Below are positions 7,126-17,441 of a stretch of 29,815 nt of DNA, piece after piece. Source of the stretch: Pseudomonadota bacterium. GTDB lineage: Bacteria; Pseudomonadota; Alphaproteobacteria; Rhizobiales; Hyphomicrobiaceae. The notes beneath the pieces are model-generated. The model ran no database searches and was not told where the DNA came from. It saw only the letters and a program-made list of their open reading frames with translations. The position numbers were made by a program, and so were the translations under genes. Where the stretch lies: positions 1-29,815 of the forward strand of contig JAEWIJ010000287.1 in assembly GCA_023387235.1 (NCBI GenBank). The letters run 5' to 3'. Within the stretch, counting starts at the first letter, position 1. Every line of letters begins with the position of its first letter.

Positions 7126-8184
7126 TCAGCGCAGGTGCGGCGCCACCATCAGACCGCCCCGTGTCCACAGGTCGTTCGAGCGCCGCTCGAGCTTGAAAGG
7201 AGACCTCTGGCCGAGATTGCGCTCGTAGATCTCGCCGTAGTTCCCGATCGATTTCACGATCTGATAGACCCAGGTGGGCGGCAGGCCGAGCGGCTTGCCG
7301 ATGTCGCCTTCGACGCCGAGCAGGCGTCTGACGTCGAGCTGGGTGGACGCCTTGAGGCTTTCGACGCGCGTCGAGGTGATGCCGAGCTGCTCGGCAGCGA
7401 CGAGCGCGTGGATGGTCCAGCGCACGACGTCGTACCAGCTGGGATCGCCGCGCGGAACGGCAGGGCTGAGCATGGTGATGGCCATGGCCTCGGGCAGGAT
7501 GTGATGTTCGCCCGAGCCTGAGAGCTTTCCCCTGAGATCGGCGAGCATGGCGGCATCGGCCGCGAGCGCCTGGCAGCGCCCGCTGACATAGGCCTGCACC
7601 ATTTCGTCCCACTTCTCGACGATGACCGCCTCGTGCTTGAGGCCGTACGACCTGAAGAAGCCCGCGATCGCCTCGACCGTCTCCGGATTGTTGCCGACGC
7701 AGATGCTGGCGCCGGAAAGCTCGCGCGCGCTGGTGACGCCCTGCGCCCGCTTCACGAGCAGGCGAGTCGCGTCATGATAGATGACGCCCGGAAAGCGGAT
7801 GCCGAGACCGGTCTCGCGCGTCAGGCTGATCGCTGTTCCCGTCGCCAGGATGTCGACCTCGCCGGAGAGAAGCGCCCTCGCGGCCACCGACGGCGCGATC
7901 ATGAGCGGCTTGACGGCGGCGGGCTTGCCGAGAATCCCGGCAGCCAGCGCGCGGCAGAAGTCCACATCGAAGCCGGACCATTGGCCGCGCGCATCGACGG
8001 TCGAGAAGCCGGGCGATGTGCGGGTGAAGCCGCAGACGATGTGCCCGCGGGCGAGAATGCGCTCGAGCGTCGTTGGTTTGGCCTCGGCCTGTGCCTCAGT
8101 CGCGATGGCGAGCTGCTGGAGCGCCAGAAGCGTCAGGACAAAGACCGGCGCGCAGCGGCGCAGGAGATCCGCAGGACTTATCAT
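7126..8184 (-). CDS. AapJ/BztA-like amino-acid ABC transporter substrate-binding protein
   Basis: A 352-aa periplasmic binding protein of the polar amino-acid family (SBP_bac_3). It has a signal peptide (hydrophobic about 13-28, likely cleavage after AQA near residue 33). The mature part begins with TTLERILARGHIVCGFTR and includes SGFDVDFCRALAAGILG, DILATGTAISLTRETG and the C-terminal GNYGEIYERNLG, features of general L-amino-acid binding proteins such as AapJ. The closing GGLMVAPHLR also resembles that group. No permease or ATPase genes (aapQMP) are adjacent, so it is an orphan that may serve a transporter encoded elsewhere or act as a sensor. There is no strong ribosome-binding site before ATG 8184, so the start could differ slightly. 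Confidence 0.85.
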   Translation of the reverse strand: MISPADLLRRCAPVFVLTLLALQQLAIATEAQAEAKPTTLERILARGHIVCGFTRTSPGFSTVDARGQWSGFDVDFCRALAAGILGKPAAVKPLMIAPSVAARALLSGEVDILATGTAISLTRETGLGIRFPGVIYHDATRLLVKRAQGVTSARELSGASICVGNNPETVEAIAGFFRSYGLKHEAVIVEKWDEMVQAYVSGRCQALAADAAMLADLRGKLSGSGEHHILPEAMAITMLSPAVPRGDPSWYDVVRWTIHALVAAEQLGITSTRVESLKASTQLDVRRLLGVEGDIGKPLGLPPTWVYQIVKSIGNYGEIYERNLGQRSPFKLERRSNDLWTRGGLMVAPHLR

Positions 8185-8498
8185 TCTGTGACGGCAGCTC
8201 CTTGATCTCCCGGCGTGCGAGCAGAGGTCATCAGTGTCGCACGCGCGAGGGGAATGGAGCCTTCTCCAGTTGGGGTGTGCAGGAGTTTGGCTCCTGCTGC
8301 CCGATGATCAAGAGCACAACCGTGCAGCCTTCGCCTGCACTATCTCGCAACAAGGTATCCGGAGGGAGCCCTGCGAAGGCTCGGCGAAGCGCGCGGTGCG
8401 CCCGCTGGTTGTGGCGCGGCGCGCCGTTGCGGTCAAGGCTTCAGCTCGCTCGGCGGATAAGATCGCGCGGTGATCATCCGTGCGCGTTCAGTGCCCGT
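8185..8498. other. 314-bp intergenic region without a convincing gene
   Basis: This lies between two minus-strand genes. A 79-codon plus-strand frame starts at 8234 but has no ribosome-binding site, no recognisable motif and an Arg-rich composition typical of chance frames. The only structure I see is a 7-bp hairpin, GCAGGAG (8279-8285) and CTCCTGC (8291-8297). It should contain the promoter of the binding-protein gene, but no clear -35/-10 pair stands out. Confidence 0.5.
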
Positions 8499-8903
8499 TC
8501 ATGCCTGCTCGAGCTCGACGAGCGTCCCGCAGAAATCTTTCGGATGCAGGAACAGCACGGGCTTGCCGTGCGCGCCTATCCTGGGCTCGCCATCGCCGAG
8601 AACGCGCGCGCCTGCGGCCTTGAGACGATCGCGCGCCGCAATGATGTCATCGACCTCATAGCAGAGGTGATGAATGCCGCCATCGGCATTGCGTTCCAGA
8701 AACTTGGCGATCGGCGAGTTGGCGTCAAGCGGCTCGAGCAACTCGATCTTCGTGTTCGGCAGGATGACGAAGACGGTCGAGACGCCGTGCTCGGGCTGGG
8801 CCACCTTCTCTGAGACCTCGCCGCCGAGCGTATCGCGATAAACCGCGACCGCGGCTGCCATATCTCTGACTGCGATTGCCACGTGGTTCAGCCGTCCGAT
8901 CAT
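8499..8903 (-). CDS. mce: methylmalonyl-CoA epimerase
   Basis: A 134-aa VOC-superfamily (glyoxalase fold) enzyme that interconverts the (2R) and (2S) epimers of methylmalonyl-CoA, linking propionyl-CoA carboxylase to methylmalonyl-CoA mutase in the cytoplasm. It starts MIGRLNHVAIAVRDM, with metal ligand H7, and has the two beta-alpha-beta modules with GGIHHLCYEVDD (H78/H79), GEPRIGAHGKPVLFLHPKD and the final ligand in TLVELE (E130). The length is typical. ATG 8903 is preceded by GGAGAG at six bases; the frame is open further upstream but that part has unrelated composition. Mutase and carboxylase genes are not in the window. Confidence 0.93.
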   Translation of the reverse strand: MIGRLNHVAIAVRDMAAAVAVYRDTLGGEVSEKVAQPEHGVSTVFVILPNTKIELLEPLDANSPIAKFLERNADGGIHHLCYEVDDIIAARDRLKAAGARVLGDGEPRIGAHGKPVLFLHPKDFCGTLVELEQA

Positions 8904-9151
8904 CGTCGCTCTCCGTTGGTGCAGGTCCGTCTTCAGGGATCGGGGTGCGCGCGTCAAGGTCGTGGTGCGGCAGAGTAACGGTGCCGCACGGCTACCCACA
9001 GCGTCGGGTTGAGCGCCGGACATCGGGTGCGCGATGGGGTACCATTCCGCGATTCGGTGCGTCTTCGCGTGCTGCGTAGGTTCCGGTTTCCGGTGGCGGA
9101 CGAGATCGCGGCTGCCACGGGCCAGGTGAATGCAGGTGGCACGATACGCGG

Positions 9152-10219
9152 ATGAGCGAACGCCCAACCGATACCCGGCGCGCAGCGGCGGCGCATGGCC
9201 TCGGGCGTGATGCGGGGCCACGGTACGACGGTGCCCCGGCCGGGGCGAGCCGCCAGACGGTTGCGGACCGCGCGGCGAGCTTCCGCCGGGGCGCGCCATT
9301 TCTTGTCGAGCGGGCAACGCTCTACGATCCCGAGCCGCTGGACCCGCCGCCGACGGCACAGTACCGCGCCTCATCGCCGCCGCGCCGGGTGCTGCCGGCC
9401 GCGCTGACATTGCTCGCCGTCGTCGTCGTTGCCGGCCTCGCGGCGAGCGTGCTTCTCGTCCGCAATGCCGATGTGGTGCGTCATGCCGATGGCCAGGGAC
9501 ATGACCAAGGCACGGGAGCAGGCCGCCTCGATCAATTCTCCGATCGCGCTCTGCCGAAGCACGATCCGAAGCCGGCAGCGGGGCCGCAGCCCAACTCGAC
9601 TACGATCACCTACGATCTCACGCGCCGCCCGAACGAGGTGATCGTCGGCGCCTGGCGGCCGCGTGCCGAGGAGGGGGCCGATCCGTCGCCACCGTCACGC
9701 CCGCCGCCCTCGCAGCGCCGGCATCTGCCGCAACGCTTCAGCAAGGCTCTTCCCCCCGTGCCGCCTGAGCCTGTTACACGGCCGGTGGTGGCCGCGCCGC
9801 CGCGATACGATGCACCCGAGCCGCGTCGCCGTGTCGCCGACGGCGACCTGCCGAGCGCGGCTAGCACGCCGGCGCCTGTCGCGGAGACCCCGGCCCAGCG
9901 CAGTGCGCCGAACGTCGTTGCCCGCGTCGGACGGGAGAGCGAGCCCTTGGAGGAGCTCGGTCCGCCCATCGAGATACCGCTCGATACGCTCGCGCTGCCG
10001 CTGCGCCGGCCGGCCCCGGCAGAACGCGAGGAAGCGGAGGAGGCAGATGAGCCACGCGTCACGTCGGCGCGTACGCGTCGGGCGCGGCTGTTGTCGCTCC
10101 AACGCCGGATGCGTCGGGAGCAGCGCCATGCGCGCAAACGTGACTACAACGAGAAGCAGTGGATCCCCGAGGCCCTCTATGGCAATCGGTACCTCGGCAT
10201 GGAGCGGCTGCTTCCCTGA
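9152..10219 (+). CDS. Pro/Arg-rich single-pass membrane protein, unknown function
   Basis: A 355-aa protein I do not recognise. It has a basic cytoplasmic N-terminus (about 1-78), one strong membrane helix (about 80-103), then a long low-complexity, proline- and arginine-rich region (about 110-300) expected to be disordered and outside the membrane. A compact basic tail (about 310-355) contains RLLSLQRRMRREQRHARKR and ends YNEKQWIPEALYGNRYLGME. The non-repetitive tail and the membrane helix argue that it is a real gene despite long open frames on the other strand. It is the plus-strand gene before secA (312 bp gap) and divergent from mce. The ribosome-binding site is weak (AGGTGG about 12 bases away), so the start is uncertain. 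Confidence 0.6.
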   Translation: MSERPTDTRRAAAAHGLGRDAGPRYDGAPAGASRQTVADRAASFRRGAPFLVERATLYDPEPLDPPPTAQYRASSPPRRVLPAALTLLAVVVVAGLAASVLLVRNADVVRHADGQGHDQGTGAGRLDQFSDRALPKHDPKPAAGPQPNSTTITYDLTRRPNEVIVGAWRPRAEEGADPSPPSRPPPSQRRHLPQRFSKALPPVPPEPVTRPVVAAPPRYDAPEPRRRVADGDLPSAASTPAPVAETPAQRSAPNVVARVGRESEPLEELGPPIEIPLDTLALPLRRPAPAEREEAEEADEPRVTSARTRRARLLSLQRRMRREQRHARKRDYNEKQWIPEALYGNRYLGMERLLP

Positions 10220-10303
10220 ACCTGCATCGCCGGGGTGCGCCAGTCCGTCACAGCGATTGATGTAATCTTCGTAATACTCCACCTGTGTTCCGGCGCGCTT
10301 TCG

Positions 10304-10332
10304 TTGACAACCCCCCGCGCCGTCCTTATCTC
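10304..10332 (+). promoter_or_regulatory. candidate secA promoter
   Basis: A consensus -35, TTGACA (10304-10309), is followed after 17 bp by TATCTC (10327-10332). It lies 200 bp before the secA start, in the 312-bp gap after the membrane-protein gene. That would leave a leader of about 190 bases, long enough for translational control, but I see no clear secM-like ORF or strong hairpin in it. Confidence 0.5.
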
Positions 10333-10531
10333 TCCGGGGCCGGCTGGACGCGTGCCCGGTTGGGTTGGCAGGGCCATACGGGGGCTCGATCGTCGGCCTC
10401 TTCCTCTTCGAAGCACAACCTGATCGCAGCGGCGGCCCGACGGAAGTCGGTGCGTCGACACGTACATCGACTTCGCAAGCCCGGGGCCCGGCATGGCCCG
10501 CCCCCGGCGACTGGACTTTGAGGAACGGTAC

Positions 10532-13681
<3,150 letters not shown>

Positions 13682-13728
13682 GCCGCAGCCGGCGCGTGGA
13701 GCTTCGCTCTCGCGCGCGGCGGGAGCTG

Positions 13729-14172
13729 CTATAGCTCGTCGAGCACGCGCTTTCTCGCATTCATGCGATCGCGATCGGGCACGTGCATGAGGCCCGCCAC
13801 CTGCCGTATGAGCTGATCCTCGAAGGCATCGAGGTTTCCGTCCGCATAGGCGATGCGCCACAGCATCTCGATGACCTCGATCTTGTCGTCGATGCTCATG
13901 CTCGTGTTGAGGCTGTTCGTGAAGGGAAAGTACTGGGCGGTGCTGCGCGCCCGCGCCTCTGCCCGCGTGATCAACTCGTCCGCCTCGTCCACGGAGAGCG
14001 CGAAGCGCCGCGCGAGGAGCTGCGCGGTCATCGCACGCTCATCCGCACTGAACTCGCCGTGCATGAGCCCGGCTTCCACGAGCAGCACCGCAACTGACAG
14101 ATGAGGCTCCTCGACGAGAGGGGCCGAGCTTCTTCCGGCGCCCTGGAGCAGATTGAGCAGGCGATCGATCAT
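13729..14172 (-). CDS. TerB-like helical protein
   Basis: A 147-aa cytoplasmic protein with a TerB/DjlA-type all-helical domain. It contains LSVAVLLVEAGLMHGEFSAD (about 26-45) and the paired motif WRIAYADGNLDAFEDQLIRQVAGLM, two acidic repeats that bind metal in TerB-family structures. Despite the family name, single TerB genes like this are widespread and rarely shown to give tellurite resistance; no terC/D/E/Z genes are nearby. ATG 14172 gives the family length but has no good ribosome-binding site. GTG 14202 has GAGGGC just before it and is an alternative start. It is convergent with secA (47 bp gap) and lies 46 bp after the TonB-like gene, probably in one transcript with it. Confidence 0.8.
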   Translation of the reverse strand: MIDRLLNLLQGAGRSSAPLVEEPHLSVAVLLVEAGLMHGEFSADERAMTAQLLARRFALSVDEADELITRAEARARSTAQYFPFTNSLNTSMSIDDKIEVIEMLWRIAYADGNLDAFEDQLIRQVAGLMHVPDRDRMNARKRVLDEL

Positions 14173-14218
14173 TGGAGATGGTGTCCGTCTGGCCAAGGGC
14201 ACCGCCCTCGCGGGCCCG

Positions 14219-15181
14219 CTACTGGTAGATATAGGTGATCAGGAAGACGAGATCGACCGGACGGGCATCGCGGGGCGGGAAGGGGTAGCTCGTCTGGCGC
14301 GTCGCGAAGACGACGCTGCGGTCGAGGCCCGCGACATTCGACGGGTTGATGATCTGCGTGCTCACGAGATCGCCGTCCTTGCCGAGCGTGATGCGGACGG
14401 TGACGCGGCCGCGCGTATCCATCAGTTGCGGCATGGTCCGGCGCAGCGCGCTGATGACGCCGCGCGCGAAAGCGTCGTTCTCGCCGGAACGGGTGACGCC
14501 GGCAGGGCGCGCCATGTCGGCGGCGCCGCCGCCACCACTGAAGGTGAAATTTGCCGGTGGCGAGAGATCCAGCGCCGCCTGACGCTTGCGTTCCGGCTGG
14601 GCCTGCTTGGCAGGCTGCTGTTGCTGCTGCGGCTTTGGAGTTTCGGCCGGCTGCGGCTGCGATTTCCGCTCGGTCGAGGCGATCAGGTCTTCGATCGGCT
14701 TGAGCGTCAGGGCTTCGTCGACGGGCGGCACTTCGGGTGTGGGCTCGGGCTGCGGCTGTTGCGTCTGTGTGGTTGGAGGTGTCTGGGGCGTCGGCGGGGT
14801 CGCTTCGGGGACCGGCTTGGGCGCGGCCTCGGCGGGCGGTTGCGGCGGCGGCGTCGGTGGCACCGGCGTGGCTTTCGGTGCGGCGCGCGTCGCAGCGATG
14901 CTGCGGAGTTCGTCCTCACTGACGAAGGAGACGTCGACGGCATTCCTGTCGCCGTCCGGCTTGCCGATATTGCGGGGCGGCGAGCCATAGAATCCGGCGA
15001 ACAGAAGACTGTGCAGGCCAAGCGCCAGCGCCAGCCCTATATGAAAGCGCCGGTCGCCCTGCTTTGCCTGCTCGCCCCGTACGCCCGGGCTGAGGCCGCC
15101 CAGGTCCGCAGCGGGTGGACCGTCATTCGGTGCATCGGCGCCGGCCCATTCGGCCATCGTCGCTGAAGCCGCGTCGCTCAT
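14219..15181 (-). CDS. TonB-family energy transducer-like protein
   Basis: A 320-aa envelope protein with the TonB/TolA layout: cytoplasmic lead, one membrane anchor (about 46-66, HIGLALALGLHSLLFAGFYG), a long Pro/Gln/Lys-rich periplasm-spanning linker (about 100-215), and a C-terminal domain (about 235-320) with VTVRITLGKDGDLVSTQIINPS and a final SYPFPPRDARPVDLVFLITYIYQ strand. It would couple proton-motive force to outer-membrane receptors, or act as a TolA-like structural protein. ExbB/ExbD and a TonB-dependent receptor are not adjacent, so the partner is unknown. The LxxxGxxxH anchor pattern (LALGLH) is compatible with ExbB/ExbD-type pairing. Confidence 0.82.
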   Translation of the reverse strand: MSDAASATMAEWAGADAPNDGPPAADLGGLSPGVRGEQAKQGDRRFHIGLALALGLHSLLFAGFYGSPPRNIGKPDGDRNAVDVSFVSEDELRSIAATRAAPKATPVPPTPPPQPPAEAAPKPVPEATPPTPQTPPTTQTQQPQPEPTPEVPPVDEALTLKPIEDLIASTERKSQPQPAETPKPQQQQQPAKQAQPERKRQAALDLSPPANFTFSGGGGAADMARPAGVTRSGENDAFARGVISALRRTMPQLMDTRGRVTVRITLGKDGDLVSTQIINPSNVAGLDRSVVFATRQTSYPFPPRDARPVDLVFLITYIYQ

Positions 15182-15196
15182 AATCCAGCTATCTAG

Positions 15197-15221
15197 GCGC
15201 TTCGCCCCGACGGCGAAACGC
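15197..15221. terminator. weak hairpin between two minus-strand genes
   Basis: TTCGCC (15201-15206) and GGCGAA (15212-15217) pair around a 5-base loop, and the stem extends to 15197/15221 with one mismatch. It lies downstream of the minus-strand reductase remnant and just upstream of the TonB-like gene. No T-run follows on the minus strand, so termination is only a possibility. Confidence 0.3.
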
Positions 15222-15287
15222 TACGCGGCTGATTTACACGGGCATTCTTGGTCTGGATGTGGCCGCTGCAACCTAATTCATGGCCAC

Positions 15288-16355
15288 TCAAGGGAGGAAG
15301 CGTGCCCGGCGAAGCTCCGTGAGCTGCTCGAGGATGCGCTCTTCGCTGTCGAAGCATTCCGTGAACCCCGCTTTGCGGGCCCGCGTCGTGTCCGACATCT
15401 GGTCCCACGTCGCCTTGAAGACATAGTTGGCGAAACCCCAGTTGGCGGCCTTCTCGAAGGGAACGCGCATGAGATCGTACTTCTCGGTCATGCGCTGCCA
15501 GAGCGGGCTCTTGTCGGCCATGAAGCTCACGAGGTCGATGCTCTGCACGGGCCCCGCCTTCATGCCGAAGAGGTCTGCGATGCGCGGCCAGAGACTCTCC
15601 CAGCGGAAATAATCGCCGTTCGTGATGTTGAAGGCCCGGTTGGCGCAAGCGGGCGTGGTCGCCGCCCAGTACGCGGCACGCGCGAGGAGGCCGGCATCCG
15701 TCACCTAGTAGACCGAGCGGTAGTGCCCCTCGATGCCCGGGAACTTGAGCGGCAGGCCAAGCTCTTTCGAGATGGCCGCGTACACGCCGAGCGCGCAGAG
15801 CAGGTTCAAGGGATTGCCGACATTGAAGCCCATGACCGTATGCGGGCGCAGGCACGACCACGACCAGCTCTTGCCGCGCTGGAGGTTGGCCACATAGTCC
15901 TGCTGATCGAAGTAGAAATTCGGCGCCATGTGGCGCGGATCGTCCTCCTTGGCGGGCGTTTTGAAGGCGCCGATGTGCGAGCCGTAGTATTTCGTGCCCT
16001 GCATGACCTGGATGTGCTGGAGGCCCGGTGAGGCAGCCGCCACCGGCTCGACCGCATTCACGAGGAGCGCGAGATTCGCGGCGACATTGCCGTTCGCGGG
16101 GAGGTGCAGGTCGTCCGGCCCAAGTGGCAGGAAACCGCAATAGAAAATGTGCGTGACGTCGCCGAGGCCGCCGAGCTTCGCCTCGGCATCGGTCCTGTCC
16201 AGCAGATCGACGCCAATCCAACGGACATTCGGCGCCGATTCGGCCGGCGGATGGCGGCAGAGGCCCGTGACCTTCCAGTCCTCCCGCGCGGCGAGATCGC
16301 GGAGGATGTAGCCGCCGGTAATCCCCGTCGCGCCGATGATCATGGCGTGATTCAT
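15288..16355 (-). pseudogene. PRISE-type SDR reductase interrupted by one in-frame TAG
   Basis: The frame encodes a 355-codon short-chain dehydrogenase of the PRISE type (progesterone 5-beta-reductase/iridoid synthase-like), NAD(P)H-dependent enone reductases. It starts MNHAMIIGATGITGG (cofactor GxxGxxG) after GGGGAA. Further motifs are NFYFDQQDY with the family-type Tyr, RPHTVMGFNVGNPLNL, FNITNGDYFRW and the C-terminal FANYVFKATWD. Codon 217 (15705-15707) is TAG, inside YRSVY-stop-VTDAGLLARA; the reading frame and homology continue on both sides with no shift. A single C-to-T change of a CAG (Gln) codon explains it. No other damage is visible, so this is a very recent loss, a sequencing error, or readthrough. 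The truncated product would lack the C-terminal substrate-binding part. Confidence 0.8.
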
Positions 16356-16450
16356 GTTCGTTTTCCCCGATGCGGCGCCGCGGCCCTTGTATATCGCGCC
16401 ATGACCGGGCATTTCTCTCGCATAGGCGCTGATCCTCACACGAGAGACGC

Positions 16451-16696
16451 ATGAAAGCCCGTATCCGCATTACGCTCAAGAACGGTGTCCTCGACCCGCA
16501 GGGCAAGGCCATTCAGAACGCACTGGGCGGCCTCGGCTTTTCAGGGATAGAGGAAGTGCGCCAGGGCAAGTACATCGAGGTGGATCTTGCCGCGACGGAC
16601 GAGGCGGCGGCCCGCGCCGAGGTCGAGCGCATGTGCCGCGAGCTACTCGCCAATCTCGTCATCGAGGACTACGCTTTCGAGCTGGCGGCGGCCTGA
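16451..16696 (+). CDS. purS: phosphoribosylformylglycinamidine synthase subunit PurS
   Basis: An 81-aa small subunit of the three-part FGAM synthase (PurS-PurQ-PurL) of purine synthesis. It shows the typical KARIRITLKNGVLDPQG start, a central GFSGIEEVRQGKYIEV, and AEVERMCRELLANLVIEDY. PurS dimers bridge PurQ and PurL so that ammonia can pass between them. The start has GAGAG upstream. purQ follows by 15 bp. The gene is divergent from the reductase pseudogene, with about 95 bp between starts. Confidence 0.96.
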   Translation: MKARIRITLKNGVLDPQGKAIQNALGGLGFSGIEEVRQGKYIEVDLAATDEAAARAEVERMCRELLANLVIEDYAFELAAA

Positions 16697-16711
16697 GCGC
16701 GGGAGAGGCCC

Positions 16712-17398
16712 ATGAAAAGCTCGGTGATCGTCTTTCCCGGAACGAACCGCGAGCGCGACGTCGCGGACGTCCTCGCCGCCGTGACCGGCACGCCGGCAAA
16801 GATCGTTTGGCACGGCGACAGCGAGGTGCCGCAGTCCGACCTCATCGTGCTGCCGGGCGGTTTCTCGTTCGGCGACTATCTCCGCTGCGGCGCCATGGCG
16901 GCGCACTCGCCCATCATGCGCGACGTGATTGCCAAGGCGAAGGCCGGCGTGCCCGTGCTCGGCATTTGCAATGGCTTCCAGATCCTCTGCGAAACGGGCC
17001 TTCTGCCGGGTGTTCTCCAGCGCAATGCCTCGCTCAAGTTCATCTGCAAGGATGTCTGGCTGAAGGTCGAGAGCACGCGCACGCGCTTCACCGGGTGCTA
17101 CAACCAGGGTGAGGTGGCGCAGATGATCTGCGCCCACGGCGACGGCAACTACTTTGCGGATAGAGCAACGCTCGATCGCCTGGAAGGCGAGGGGCAGGTC
17201 GTGTTCCGCTACTGCGATCCCGCCGGCAACGTGACGCCGGAAGCCAACGCCAACGGCGCGCAACGGAACATCGCAGGCATATCGGACGCCACCGGCCGCA
17301 TCCTCGGCATGATGCCGCATCCCGAGAACGCCGCCGAAGCCATGCTCGGCTCGGTCGACGGCCGCAAGCTCTTCGAGAGCCTGTTGGCGGCGGCGTGA
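16712..17398 (+). CDS. purQ: phosphoribosylformylglycinamidine synthase subunit PurQ (glutaminase)
   Basis: A 228-aa class I glutamine amidotransferase that releases ammonia from glutamine for FGAM synthesis. The triad is visible: nucleophile C86 in GICNGFQ, with H203 and E205 in MMPHPENA. The N-terminus SSVIVFPGTNRERD and the oxyanion region LPGGFSFGDYLRCG are typical. GGAGAGG precedes the start. It is co-transcribed with purS; purL, the synthase subunit, does not follow as it does in many relatives, because a convergent gene begins 43 bp later. Confidence 0.96.
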   Translation: MKSSVIVFPGTNRERDVADVLAAVTGTPAKIVWHGDSEVPQSDLIVLPGGFSFGDYLRCGAMAAHSPIMRDVIAKAKAGVPVLGICNGFQILCETGLLPGVLQRNASLKFICKDVWLKVESTRTRFTGCYNQGEVAQMICAHGDGNYFADRATLDRLEGEGQVVFRYCDPAGNVTPEANANGAQRNIAGISDATGRILGMMPHPENAAEAMLGSVDGRKLFESLLAAA

Positions 17399-17441
17399 TC
17401 TTGGTCGCAGCAGCGAAGCCACGATTTGGCGCGCGGCCTCT

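Noticed and set aside
5990..7612. A 540-codon minus-strand frame across eipB
   Set aside because: Antisense to eipB and overlapping the binding-protein gene in another frame, with no domain and a strongly Arg-rich composition.
8234..8473. A 79-codon plus-strand frame in the gap before mce
   Set aside because: No ribosome-binding site, no motif, and a composition typical of random GC-rich frames.
14620..14870. Repeat-like low-complexity DNA that could suggest a tandem repeat or CRISPR-like array
   Set aside because: It encodes the Pro/Gln-rich linker of the TonB-like protein; units are irregular and there are no spacers.
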